Shown here piece after piece: positions 45,704 through 53,214 of a DNA stretch of 64,000 bases. The stretch lies in contig NZ_BCWX01000006.1 of NCBI RefSeq assembly GCF_001894805.1, positions 62,001 through 126,000 of the forward strand, written 5' to 3'. Positions within the stretch are counted from its first letter, which is position 1. Every line of letters begins with the position of its first letter. A program made the position numbers and the translations under genes. This stretch comes from Rhodococcus globerulus NBRC 14531. GTDB taxonomy: Bacteria > Actinomycetota > Actinomycetes > Mycobacteriales > Mycobacteriaceae. The notes beneath the pieces were generated by a model, which had not been told where the DNA came from, searched no databases, and was given only the letters and a program-made list of their open reading frames with translations.

Positions 45704-46228
45704 ATGAGAATGTCGATGGGGGGTCGGCTTCTCGTGGCAGGGATATTGGTATGGGCTTTGGTCGGATGCGGCTCAGCCGTGGAGGGGGAGGCTGAGCCGC
45801 TATCCGGTCAAGCGGGATTATTCGATCCGTGTACGGACATTCCGGATTCTGCGATCAGGGGCGTCGGACTTGATCCGTACACGAAGGAGGTTGACATCGA
45901 GGGTGTTGAAATCCCCGGATGGAAGATCTGCTCGTGGAAAGGCCCGTGGTACTTCGTTGTCATTTTTTCGAACATGCACTCATTGCAAGATATTCGGGCG
46001 AACACCGATTTCACCGGATTTCACGAAGTTGAAATCGGCCAGAGGCAAGGTGTTCAGTACTCCAGTGCTCAGGATCAAGTTGGTGCGTCCTGCTATTTCG
46101 CGACGCAAGTTAAACAAGGTTCGATCTGGCTTCAAATCTCCCGGATGGGCCTGCGTCCGATCGAGGAGCCTACATGCGTGCTCATGCAGAGATATGGTTT
46201 GGAACTTGAAACTTATTGGCCAAGTTGA
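45704..46228 (+). CDS. DUF3558 lipoprotein, copy 1
   Basis: The 174-residue protein has a lipoprotein signal ending LVGCGS with Cys22 as lipid-bearing residue. Its mature domain has the DUF3558 hallmarks PCTDIPDSAI, GLDP, PGWKICSWKGPWY and a second cysteine pair (ASCYFA, PTCVLM). The protein should be anchored to the outer face of the membrane. GAAGGGGG precedes the ATG. It opens a tandem array in which such a lipoprotein gene alternates three times with a gene for a small helical protein. Copy 1 is more diverged than copies 2 and 3. DUF3558 lipoproteins are typical of mycolic-acid bacteria; their function is unknown. Confidence 0.85.
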   Translation: MRMSMGGRLLVAGILVWALVGCGSAVEGEAEPLSGQAGLFDPCTDIPDSAIRGVGLDPYTKEVDIEGVEIPGWKICSWKGPWYFVVIFSNMHSLQDIRANTDFTGFHEVEIGQRQGVQYSSAQDQVGASCYFATQVKQGSIWLQISRMGLRPIEEPTCVLMQRYGLELETYWPS

Positions 46229-46258
46229 TAATTGAATTACTGGACAAGGGGAAGTGAA

Positions 46259-46648
46259 GTGGCTAATCCTGACGGATCCCAACTGTCACAGTGGCTGACT
46301 TGGAAAGACGGAATCGAAGGCGGCGCCATCGCGGTGGACTTTGAGGTGGCCCGCAAACTCCGTGATAGCTGCAGCGCATTGCGTGCGGAGTTGGAAATGG
46401 CCCTTGGGGAGGTCGATTGGGTATCAAATGTGAAGGGAATGGGCACGCTCCAATCAGGTATTGATTTGGCGCGCAAATTCTCCCTGAAAGCGTCTGGAGG
46501 CGAGGACTCGCTCGAGAAGTCGCTCCTCAGTCACATCGACGTTCTCAATGAGATGGAAGCGTACTTTCAGGAATGCGTGACGCGCTATTTCGCTGTGGAG
46601 GCGGAGAATGCGGGTCGTCTGGCGCGACATGAAGTGTCAGGATCCTAG
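46259..46648 (+). CDS. Small helical protein with YxxxE motif, copy 1 (possible type VII secretion substrate)
   Basis: The start is GTG 46259 with GGGGA about nine bases upstream, giving 129 residues. The predicted structure is two long helices: the first around VARKLRDSCSALRAELEMALG, a turn with GMGTLQSGIDLA, and the second EKSLLSHIDVLNEMEAYFQECVTRYF. Near the end it has YFAVE, which fits the YxxxD/E signal of ESX/type VII substrates; no WxG turn is present. Size, helix-turn-helix form and motif suggest an Esx-like protein paired with the lipoprotein. The 3' end overlaps the next lipoprotein start by 41 bases. Function is unknown; secretion is inference. Confidence 0.7.
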   Translation: MANPDGSQLSQWLTWKDGIEGGAIAVDFEVARKLRDSCSALRAELEMALGEVDWVSNVKGMGTLQSGIDLARKFSLKASGGEDSLEKSLLSHIDVLNEMEAYFQECVTRYFAVEAENAGRLARHEVSGS

Positions 46649-47165
46649 ATTGGCGGGGCTTCGACTTATTGTGGCGGCCATTGTGATTGGGTTGTTTGCG
46701 GTGGGGTGTGGCTCAACCGTCGAGGGTGAACCTGAGCGTGCGTCTGGTCAGGAAGGTTTATTTAACCCGTGTACGGACATACCGGACTCGGTGATCGAGG
46801 GAGTTGGGCTTGATCCGGCGACGGAAAGCGCCGATATTTTCGGGGTCGAACAGCCCGGGTGGAAGATCTGTTCTTGGGACGGAAGTTGGTACAACGTCAC
46901 CATCTATTCGACGAGTTACACCATATCGGATGTTCGCAGCAATCCGGACTACGTGGATTTCATTGATGTCGACATCGGTGATCGACGTGCCACGCAATAC
47001 CGTCGTGCAGACAGCACAGACGAAGCTTGCTATGTGATCTTCGCGGTGGATCAGGGTTCAGTTTGGATCAATGCCGAAAAGGATGCCTTGAGCGAGCACA
47101 CAGGGAACAGTTGTGACGAGGCGAGGAGGTTGACCGATGAGCTCGACAGCTATCTTCCACGCTGA
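46608..47165 (+). CDS. DUF3558 lipoprotein, copy 2
   Basis: The 185-residue lipoprotein has its lipobox FAVGC at Cys34, then STVEGEPERASGQEGLFNPCTDIPDSVIEGVGLDP and PGWKICSWDGSWYNV. ATG 46608 has GGAGG just upstream; ATG 46629 would give a shorter signal peptide. The 5' end runs inside the 3' end of the preceding helical-protein gene in another frame, an arrangement repeated in copy 3. It is closest to copy 3 (shared ASGQEGLFNPCTDIPDSVIE), so these two arose by the most recent duplication. It should be attached to the outer membrane leaflet side of the plasma membrane. Confidence 0.85.
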   Translation: MRVVWRDMKCQDPRLAGLRLIVAAIVIGLFAVGCGSTVEGEPERASGQEGLFNPCTDIPDSVIEGVGLDPATESADIFGVEQPGWKICSWDGSWYNVTIYSTSYTISDVRSNPDYVDFIDVDIGDRRATQYRRADSTDEACYVIFAVDQGSVWINAEKDALSEHTGNSCDEARRLTDELDSYLPR

Positions 47166-47228
47166 CCCAACGCAGAACTTTGAAAACTGCAAGATCTGGC
47201 TGCTAATCAAATCGGGGGTAAGAGAGTC

Positions 47229-47582
47229 GTGAGTTCACCACAGTCGGCGACAGATCTACAACTGACACTAGATCCGATAGTCGCTAAAGACATCTTACTT
47301 GCATGTAATGCGTGGCTGGGTGAACTCGGTTCAATTAGGAATGGATTGACTCGCATTGCAACGGTTTCGGGGATGGGAACCCTGGAATCGGGGCGAGCCT
47401 TAGCGGCCAAGTTCTCACAAAAAGCCGTTGGCGGCGCGGACTCGTTGGAGAAATCTCTCGACAGCCACATCGCCGTTGTGAAGGAGATGCGAGCCTACTT
47501 CCAAGCCTGCATCGACCGCTATGAATCTGTGGACGGGGACAATGCGAATCGACTGGCCCGGCATGAAGTATCGGGATCCTAA
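47229..47582 (+). CDS. Small helical protein with YxxxD motif, copy 2
   Basis: The 117-residue relative of the proteins at 46259 and 48122 starts at GTG 47229 behind a purine-rich AAGAGAG. It shares GMGTLESGRALAAKFSQKAVGG.DSLEKSLDSHIAVVKEMRAYFQACIDRYESVD with copy 3 and ends RLARHEVSGS like copy 1. The YESVD sequence again fits YxxxD/E. Helix 1 includes NAWLGELGSIRNGL. No signal peptide is present, so any export would need a dedicated system. Its 3' end overlaps the copy 3 lipoprotein start by 41 bases, exactly as in the preceding module. Confidence 0.72.
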   Translation: MSSPQSATDLQLTLDPIVAKDILLACNAWLGELGSIRNGLTRIATVSGMGTLESGRALAAKFSQKAVGGADSLEKSLDSHIAVVKEMRAYFQACIDRYESVDGDNANRLARHEVSGS

Positions 47583-48102
47583 ATTGGCGGGGCTTCGACG
47601 TATTGCGGCGGCCATTGTCATGGGGTTGTTTGCGGTGGGGTGTGGTTCAACCGTCGAGGGTGTGCCTGAGCGTGCATCTGGTCAGGAGGGATTGTTCAAC
47701 CCCTGTACGGACATTCCGGACTCGGTGATCGAGGAGGTCGGTCTCGACCCTTCGACGGAGCTCATCGATATTGACGGTGTAGAGCAACCAGGATGGAAGA
47801 TGTGTATGTGGAAATCGACGTGGTACTTCTTCACGATCATGTCGACGAAATACACGCTTGATGATGTGCGAAGCAATTCGGATTACACAAAATTCGATGA
47901 GTCGATAATTGCTGATCGAGTCGGACTGTGGTTTCAGCGGGAATCTGACGAAACCATCGACGGGTGCTACCTAGCGTTTGCGGCATCTCAAGGTTCGGTG
48001 TGGCTCAACATCGAAGCAGACGCGGGGACGCCGCACCAAGGCTCTACCTGTGGACTTGTCGAAAGTTTTGCATTGCAGCTTGTTTCGTCCTTGCCCCGAT
48101 AA
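47542..48102 (+). CDS. DUF3558 lipoprotein, copy 3
   Basis: The 186-residue lipoprotein from ATG 47542 has its lipobox cysteine at residue 34 (FAVGC), followed by STVEGVPERASGQEGLFNPCTDIPDSVIEEVGLDP, PGWKMCMWKSTWYF, and later cysteines in DGCYLAFA and STCGLVE. The start was chosen by alignment with copy 2, where the same ATG lies at the same place relative to the overlapping upstream gene; GGGGA stands close in front. Strong N-terminal identity with copy 2 and weaker identity after the first 60 residues suggest duplication followed by divergence of the exposed part. Confidence 0.85.
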   Translation: MRIDWPGMKYRDPKLAGLRRIAAAIVMGLFAVGCGSTVEGVPERASGQEGLFNPCTDIPDSVIEEVGLDPSTELIDIDGVEQPGWKMCMWKSTWYFFTIMSTKYTLDDVRSNSDYTKFDESIIADRVGLWFQRESDETIDGCYLAFAASQGSVWLNIEADAGTPHQGSTCGLVESFALQLVSSLPR

Positions 48103-48121
48103 ATCTCCGAGAGTAGGTCCA

Positions 48122-48463
48122 GTGGCGAGTCAGGAATCTGGCGAACTGTTCGTCGATCCGAAAGTGGCCAAACCAATGGTTGCAGCGTGTGACGCATGGA
48201 TAGGTGAACTTAAGTTGATGGTCGTGCTCAGCGAGCGACTCAGCGACGTCAAAGGCATGGGAACTCTGGAATCGGGACGCGCCTTGGCGGACAAGTTTGC
48301 AAAGAAGGCCATTGGTGGCGAGGACTCGCTGGAGAAATCTCTCGACAGCCATATCGCCGTGGTGAAGGAGATGCGAGCCTACTTCCAAGCCTGCATCGAC
48401 CGCTATGAATCCGTGGACACGGAGAACGCCGCCGCCCATGGGAGGCTCGAGATCCTCGAATAG
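48122..48463 (+). CDS. Small helical protein with YxxxD motif, copy 3
   Basis: The 113-residue protein from GTG 48122 (SD-like GAGTAGG) closes the array. It shares the GMGTLESGRALADKFAKKAIGGEDSLEKSLDSHIAVV core with copy 2. Its YESVD motif sits 14 residues before the C-terminus. The first helix holds VAACDAWIGELKLMV. A strong hairpin follows 10 bases after the stop. The presence of an intact, separately diverging partner for each lipoprotein suggests that lipoprotein and helical protein work as cognate pairs; this is inference from gene order. Confidence 0.72.
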   Translation: MASQESGELFVDPKVAKPMVAACDAWIGELKLMVVLSERLSDVKGMGTLESGRALADKFAKKAIGGEDSLEKSLDSHIAVVKEMRAYFQACIDRYESVDTENAAAHGRLEILE

Positions 48464-48473
48464 GCACAAAAAA

Positions 48474-48508
48474 TCTCGCTGAGCGGGAGGCCATCCGACT
48501 CAGCGAGA
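48474..48508 (-). terminator. Intrinsic terminator of the lumazine synthase gene, probably bidirectional
   Basis: TCTCGCTGAG (48474-48483) and CTCAGCGAGA (48499-48508) form a perfect 10-bp stem. On the minus strand the stem is followed by a run of T (the AAAAAAT just left of it), as in a classical intrinsic terminator. It also lies directly after the plus-strand lipoprotein array. Confidence 0.8.
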
Positions 48509-48519
48509 CTGTGGAACGA

Positions 48520-48981
48520 CTAGGCGGTGGGCAGAGACTTCAGCGAGGTGACCGTAGCGTCCACGGCGCGGGCTGCTTCGGCGCCCTTCTTCACGAAATG
48601 GGTGCTGAAGTAGTCGACATGCTCGGCATGCTCGTGGAAGTTGTGCGGCGTCAGAACGACGGAGAAGACCGGAACATCAGTATCAAGCTGCACTCGCATC
48701 AAACCGTCGATGACGGCGGTCGCCACAAAATCGTGGCGGTAGATGCCACCGTCGACGACGAGGCCAGCAGCAACAATTGCCTGGTAACGGCCCGTCTGCG
48801 CCAAACGGCGCGCATGCAGCGGGATCTCGAAAGCGCCCGGCACCTCGAAGAAATCGACTGAATCGCGGGCGTAGCCCAAACCGACTATTTCGTCTGTGAA
48901 TCCGTCACGTGCACGGTCCACGATGTTGCGATGCCACGTCGCCTGAATGAACGCGATGCGCTGTCCCTGGATGTCACTCAT
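48520..48981 (-). CDS. ribH: 6,7-dimethyl-8-ribityllumazine synthase, RibH2 type
   Basis: The 153-residue enzyme joins the ribityl-aminouracil and butanone phosphate precursors of riboflavin. Visible motifs are IAFIQATWHRNIVDRARDGF, FEVPGAFEIPLHA and AAGLVVDGGIYRHDFVATAVIDGLMRVQ. The VVLTPHNFHEHAEHVDYFSTHFVKKGAEAA end is the pattern of the Brucella/Mesorhizobium RibH2 (type II) form, not the usual ribAB-linked RibH1. ATG 48981 (MSDIQGQ) is preferred to an upstream in-frame start at 49074, although no good ribosome binding site is seen. It stands alone, away from other rib genes, and converges on the lipoprotein array with a shared terminator. A second, housekeeping ribH elsewhere is likely. 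Confidence 0.88.
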   Translation of the reverse strand: MSDIQGQRIAFIQATWHRNIVDRARDGFTDEIVGLGYARDSVDFFEVPGAFEIPLHARRLAQTGRYQAIVAAGLVVDGGIYRHDFVATAVIDGLMRVQLDTDVPVFSVVLTPHNFHEHAEHVDYFSTHFVKKGAEAARAVDATVTSLKSLPTA

Positions 48982-49027
48982 AATGACAAAACTACTGCAC
49001 CAGGAAGCGTCGTCGCGAATGCATGTC

Positions 49028-49540
49028 TCAATCCTGCTGCCGCGGGAACGCCGTGGATCGCCCCCAGCCTGCATCGTTGGTGAGGTGCTCGAGCAGCGGC
49101 TGGATTCGGTAGGGAAGAGGATTGGTCAGCGCGATCGTGGTGGTGGAATGAGTGACACCCGGAAGGCTGACGATCTGCTCCGCCAACTTCTGCAGCGCAG
49201 CGTGGGTGGAGGTGGCTACGCGCACCAGCAGATCTTCGCGTCCCGTGGTGGCGTGAATTTCGATCACCTCGGGCAACTCGGCCAAGCTCCTCGCGATGGC
49301 GCTGATCTTTCCCTGCTCCAGTTCGAGGCCCACAAATGCCTGGATGGGGATGCCAACTTCGGGGAGATCGAGATTGGGGCGGAACCCGGTGAGGATTCCG
49401 CCTGATTCCATGCGCTTCATCCGAGCCTGGACAGTGTTCCGGGCGACTCCCAACGAGTTGGCGAGTTCGGCGACACTCATGCGCGAATCCTTGCTGAGCA
49501 ATCCGAGTAGCTGGACGTCGAGCTTGTCGATGCTGAGCAC
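49028..49540 (-). CDS. Lrp/AsnC-family regulator
   Basis: The 170-residue regulator has the Lrp form: an N-terminal helix-turn-helix (IDKLDVQLLGLLSKDSRMSVAELANSLGVARNTVQARMKRMESGGILTGFRP) and a RAM ligand-binding domain (IQAFVGLELEQGKISAIARSLAELPEVIEIHATTGREDLLVRVA). The GTG start has AAAGG about nine bases before it. The gene is divergent from the branched-chain amino acid dehydrogenase gene, the usual place of BkdR- or Lrp-type regulators of leucine/valine breakdown. It probably binds an amino acid and controls the dehydrogenase gene and itself. The inverted repeat at 49557-49574 lies in its own leader. Confidence 0.9.
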   Translation of the reverse strand: MLSIDKLDVQLLGLLSKDSRMSVAELANSLGVARNTVQARMKRMESGGILTGFRPNLDLPEVGIPIQAFVGLELEQGKISAIARSLAELPEVIEIHATTGREDLLVRVATSTHAALQKLAEQIVSLPGVTHSTTTIALTNPLPYRIQPLLEHLTNDAGWGRSTAFPRQQD

Positions 49541-49556
49541 TTTGTGAACCTTTCTT

Positions 49557-49574
49557 CAGTGATCGAGGTCACTG
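49557..49574. promoter_or_regulatory. Inverted repeat in the lrp-dehydrogenase intergenic region
   Basis: CAGTGA (49557-49562) and TCACTG (49569-49574) are perfect arms separated by 6 bases, about 17 bases upstream of the lrp start. It may be an autoregulatory operator of the Lrp-like protein. Confidence 0.4.
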
Positions 49575-49749
49575 GATGATCGTATTGCTTAGTTCAATAG
49601 ATTTGCATTGACCAAATCGTAGCTCAGGAAGAGCATTGGTTCTACGAATTGCTCAGCGGAACAGTTTGCGTAGATCACTGTACCCATCGACGATTCGTCT
49701 CGATCTCACGCCTGTGTCGTACAAGTCCTTTGGAAAGGTCTATCTCACA

Positions 49750-50868
49750 ATGACTCTCACCGCCGAGCCTGTGAACTCCGCCCACATCTCCGACGACACT
49801 GCCGGCGTATTCGATCGCGCAGACTATCTTCGCGATTACCCGCACGAGCAGGTGAGCTTCTTCCAGGATCCGGCGAGCGGACTCAAGGCGATTGTTGCAA
49901 TCCACTCCACGACGCTCGGGCCGGCGCTCGGCGGCACCCGCTTCTACCCGTACGCGGACGAATCTTCCGCTGTCACAGACGTTTTGCGGCTCTCTCGCGG
50001 AATGACCTACAAGGCCGCAGTTGCGGGTGTTGATCTGGGCGGCGGAAAGGCCGTCATCATCGGCGACCCGGCAACGGCGAAGTCTGCCGAATTGCTCGGC
50101 GCCTACGCAAAATTCGTTCAGACACTTGGCGGCCGCTACATCACGGCCGGAGATGTGGGGACCAACTCGGACGATCTCGACGTGATCGGGCTCGGAACGG
50201 ACTTCGTGGTGGGGCGCAATGCGAAGGCGGGCGGCTCGGGCGACAGCGCGCCGATGACGGCGCTCGGTGTTTTCCAGTCGCTGCTGGCAGCGGCACAATC
50301 GCACTGGGGCTCGCGTGATCTGGCCGGAAAGACGGTGGGAGTCGAGGGCACCGGCAAGGTCGGGTACGAACTCATCAAGCTGCTCCTGGCCGACGGCGCG
50401 ACCGTGCTGGCCACTGATGTCAACGCGACGGCACTCGACCGCGTGAAGGCGGATTTCCCGCAGGTGCAGATCGTGGACAGTGTCATCGACGCCGATCTCG
50501 ATGTTTATGCGCCCTGCGCAATGGGTGCGACGCTTTCGCACGCCACAGCAGAGGCAATCACAGCCGCGGTGATCTGCGGCGCAGCCAACAACCAGCTGAC
50601 CGAACCCGAGGTCGAGTCCGTTCTGAGCGATCGCGGCATTACGTGGGTACCTGATTATGTCGCCAACGGTGGTGGCCTCATTCAGGTTGCGGGCGAGCTG
50701 AAAGAGCATACGGCTGAGCAGGTCAGGGCTCAGGTGGAGAAGATTTTCGACACGGTAGCCGAGATTCTTGCCAAGGCGAAGGCTGAAGCAATCCTCGCGG
50801 GCGATGCAGCAGACTCCGTCGCCGAGGCGCGTATCGCACAGGCAGTTCGTTTGCGCACGGCGAGCTGA
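49750..50868 (+). CDS. Leucine/valine (branched-chain amino acid) dehydrogenase
   Basis: The 372-residue Glu/Leu/Phe/Val dehydrogenase oxidatively deaminates branched-chain amino acids with NAD to 2-oxo acids and ammonium. Motifs are LGPALGGTRFYPY, the catalytic-lysine strand RLSRGMTYKAAVAGVDLGGGKAVI, the DVGTNSDDLDVIG segment and the Rossmann motif VGVEGTGKVGYELIKLL. ATG 49750 (MTLTAEP) is preferred over an upstream in-frame start at 49636; GGAAAGG lies in front. It is divergent from the Lrp-type regulator and probably under its control. Its 3' end abuts the truncated tenA, whose open frame continues 146 bases into this gene on the opposite strand. Confidence 0.92.
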   Translation: MTLTAEPVNSAHISDDTAGVFDRADYLRDYPHEQVSFFQDPASGLKAIVAIHSTTLGPALGGTRFYPYADESSAVTDVLRLSRGMTYKAAVAGVDLGGGKAVIIGDPATAKSAELLGAYAKFVQTLGGRYITAGDVGTNSDDLDVIGLGTDFVVGRNAKAGGSGDSAPMTALGVFQSLLAAAQSHWGSRDLAGKTVGVEGTGKVGYELIKLLLADGATVLATDVNATALDRVKADFPQVQIVDSVIDADLDVYAPCAMGATLSHATAEAITAAVICGAANNQLTEPEVESVLSDRGITWVPDYVANGGGLIQVAGELKEHTAEQVRAQVEKIFDTVAEILAKAKAEAILAGDAADSVAEARIAQAVRLRTAS

Positions 50869-51454
50869 GACGCCAGGTGCTGACCCACTGCGCGTAGGGA
50901 TGCGTCGGATCTGCATCCAGAACTTCCCGCGCTGACGCGGCCAGGTCGCGGCCGACCTCGGCGTAAATCCAGAAGCAGGGGAGTACCGCAGCGGCCGAGA
51001 CGGCGTACGGCGCGGTGGCGGCAGTCGCGATCAGATAGGACACGTATCCCAAGCAGGCTTGTGAGTGCTCGAGCCGACTGGTCTCGGTCGGCAGAATCCC
51101 GCCGGTGAGAAGGCCGTCATGCAGTGACGACTCGACCGTGGCTGCCGTGGATGCGGAGTTGGACCAGAATCCCGCTGCCTGCGGGTTCGGTGCGTGAGCG
51201 GCGACAAGAGACAGCGCTTGGGAGTACCCCTCGAGATAGAGCTTGTCTTGCTCGATGTAGGTGCGGAACGCGTCGAGCGGCAAGGTGCCGTCGCCGAGTC
51301 GGCGCAGGAATTCGAGTGAGTCGATGGACTCACGCAGCACTTTTGTCTCGTCCCAGAGGCGGTCGGTGAATCGGTCCGAAGTCGATTCGATGAGCGCCGT
51401 GTTCGAGACGGACGTATTTTCGGCAGAACTGTATGCAGGCTGTGTGGTAGCCAT
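50723..51454 (-). pseudogene. tenA: Truncated TenA-type aminopyrimidine aminohydrolase, 3' end lost
   Basis: Residues 1-193 are a clear TenA/thiaminase II protein: FTDRLWDETKVLRESIDSLEFLRRLGDGTLP, FRTYIEQDKLYLEGYSQAL, and AAVLPCFWIYAEVG with the nucleophile-type cysteine (Cys160). After HPYAQWVST (about 50875) similarity stops. The frame runs on as a basic, low-complexity tail read from the reverse strand of the neighbouring dehydrogenase gene. TenA proteins need about 35-40 further residues, including a C-terminal helix with a catalytic glutamate (Glu205 in B. subtilis), which is missing here. None of the three minus frames below the junction shows it, so deletion rather than frameshift is likely. 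The gene is preceded by a TPP riboswitch, showing its origin in thiamine salvage. The product may be inactive. Confidence 0.75.
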
Positions 51455-51540
51455 GACATCCCTTCGTCAGCATTACCTGATCAGGTTCCCGGGTTTGATC
51501 TCAGCCCCGCCCATGCGGAGCACCCCGTGTCAGAACAAGG
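51455..51540 (-). promoter_or_regulatory. TPP riboswitch (THI element) upstream of tenA
   Basis: Read on the minus strand the leader holds the THI-box series ACACGGGGTGC, GGGGCTGAGATC, ACCC, GAACCTGATCAGG, TAATGCTGACG and AAGGGA. The AAGGGA at the 3' end also serves as ribosome binding site four bases before the tenA ATG. Binding of thiamine pyrophosphate would thus hide the translation start. The element looks intact although the gene behind it is truncated. Confidence 0.92.
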
Positions 51541-51642
51541 CGACCTTAACACCGCCGCTTTTCGTTGCTCGTCCCCACCTCTCGGAAATTGGTAGGTTTG
51601 GGACAGATTCTCTCAAAGTCGAGGTCGTGAGGAGATTCAGGC

Positions 51643-53211
51643 ATGGACACCGAGATTCGACCGGGAGACACAGGCCAGAGCACCCTTGTCGTCCATACCC
51701 CAGCCGGTGACGTCCGGGGATATGCCGATGGTTCGGTTTTCGCCTGGAAGGGTATCCCGTACGCGGCCGCCCCGACCGGGGAGCGAAGGTTCCGAGCGCC
51801 ACTACCGGCCGAACCATGGGACGGCGTGCGGGATGGCCGCGCCTTCGGTCCCATCGCACCGCAGGGGCAAAGCCCGGCGGTGCCGATAGATCGGGCGTTT
51901 GTGGTCGACGAGGATTGTCTGTCTGTCAATGTGTGGGCGCCACGCCCAGACGGCACACCTCGGCCGGTCATGGTGTGGATTCACGGCGGTGCCTATTGTC
52001 TGGGTTCTGCAGCCCAGAGCATCTACGACGGTCGGCACCTGGCGGAGACCGGTGACGTCGTTCTCGTCTCGTTCAACTACCGCGTCGGCGCGATGGGGTT
52101 CCTTGACTTGTCTTCCTTCTCGACACCGGACGTGGTGTTCGAGTCGAATTGTGGCTTGCGCGACCAGATTGCAGCGCTCGAGTGGGTGCGTGACAACATT
52201 GCTGCGTTTGGCGGTGACCCGGGTGAGGTGACGGTATTCGGGGAGTCGTCGGGTGCCGGTTCCATCACGACGTTGATGACGTGCCCCACGGCCGAAGGCC
52301 TATTTCATCGCGCGATCGCTCAAAGCCCGCCGGCCACATCGGTATACGGACGTGATCGCGCGCGCTCGGTGGCACTCCGCTTCCTCGAACTTATTTCGAT
52401 TGCCCCAGTCGATGCCGGCGATCTGATCGACGCCGATCTCGAACTGATCATCAAGGCCGGTGACGAACTGGTCAACGAAATCCCGACCCGCATTCCAGGC
52501 ACCCTCGCCATGGCCCCAGTGGTGGATCGAGATCTGGTGCCGCACTACCCCGTTGCAGCTTTCCAGAAGGGGTATGCCCACAGAATCCCACTGATCATCG
52601 GATCGAACAAGGACGAGGCGTCGATCTTCAAATTCATGAAATCGCCGTTGATGCCGGTGAGTGCGCAGTCGGTGGAGGCGATGCTGCAGGCACTGGCCGA
52701 CGACCACCCGGACATTTCGCCGACGCGGCTGGCCGAGATCATGTCCGCCTATCCTGATCACGCCAAACCCAGCGGTGCCTTGGCGCTCTCGCGTGACGCG
52801 GCGTTTCGGATGCCGACACTATGGATTGCCGACGCGCATGCACGGCACTCGCCGACGTGGCTCTATCGATTCGACCACGCCACGCCCATGCTCAAGGCCG
52901 CGCGCATCGGAGCTGGGCACGCAACCGAATTGCCTTATGTATTCGGCAATTTCGGAACCCTGGACGTCGATCCGACATTCTGGTTGGGTGGACGCAAGGC
53001 TGCAATGGAGGTGGCCGGTCGGATACAACGACGGTGGCTGGCATTTGCCCGGCATGGAGTGCCGGCCGCGCTCGACGGGTCCAAACACTGGCCGCCGTAT
53101 GACGAAGAGGCCCGATCCACGCTACTGATCGATTCGCCGGACTCGTTGGTCCACGACGCTGACGAGGTGCTGCGCATCGCCTGGGGGACCGAGGTGATGG
53201 GATTCAAATAG
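51643..53211 (+). CDS. Type-B carboxylesterase
   Basis: The 522-residue alpha/beta hydrolase belongs to the carboxylesterase/cholinesterase family. Visible are FAWKGIPYAAAPTGERRFRAP near the N-terminus, EDCLSVNVWAP, the oxyanion-hole HGGAYCLGSA, the nucleophile elbow VFGESSGAGS, and a late histidine region (RIGAGHATELPYVFGNF) expected to complete the triad. No signal peptide is visible, so it is cytoplasmic. It hydrolyses esters of unknown identity; members in Rhodococcus act on varied short esters and xenobiotics. It is transcribed divergently from the riboswitch-tenA unit and converges tightly with the MFS gene (3 bp between stops). Confidence 0.88.
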   Translation: MDTEIRPGDTGQSTLVVHTPAGDVRGYADGSVFAWKGIPYAAAPTGERRFRAPLPAEPWDGVRDGRAFGPIAPQGQSPAVPIDRAFVVDEDCLSVNVWAPRPDGTPRPVMVWIHGGAYCLGSAAQSIYDGRHLAETGDVVLVSFNYRVGAMGFLDLSSFSTPDVVFESNCGLRDQIAALEWVRDNIAAFGGDPGEVTVFGESSGAGSITTLMTCPTAEGLFHRAIAQSPPATSVYGRDRARSVALRFLELISIAPVDAGDLIDADLELIIKAGDELVNEIPTRIPGTLAMAPVVDRDLVPHYPVAAFQKGYAHRIPLIIGSNKDEASIFKFMKSPLMPVSAQSVEAMLQALADDHPDISPTRLAEIMSAYPDHAKPSGALALSRDAAFRMPTLWIADAHARHSPTWLYRFDHATPMLKAARIGAGHATELPYVFGNFGTLDVDPTFWLGGRKAAMEVAGRIQRRWLAFARHGVPAALDGSKHWPPYDEEARSTLLIDSPDSLVHDADEVLRIAWGTEVMGFK

Positions 53212-53214
53212 CGG

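Noticed and set aside
50723..50872. Frameshift rather than deletion as the cause of the short TenA
   Set aside because: The other minus-strand frames below 50873 do not contain a TenA C-terminus, and the dehydrogenase coding sequence occupies the space.
49675..50916. Long minus-strand open frame opposite the branched-chain amino acid dehydrogenase gene
   Set aside because: Arginine- and cysteine-rich shadow of a well-recognised enzyme gene. No family features or ribosome binding site.
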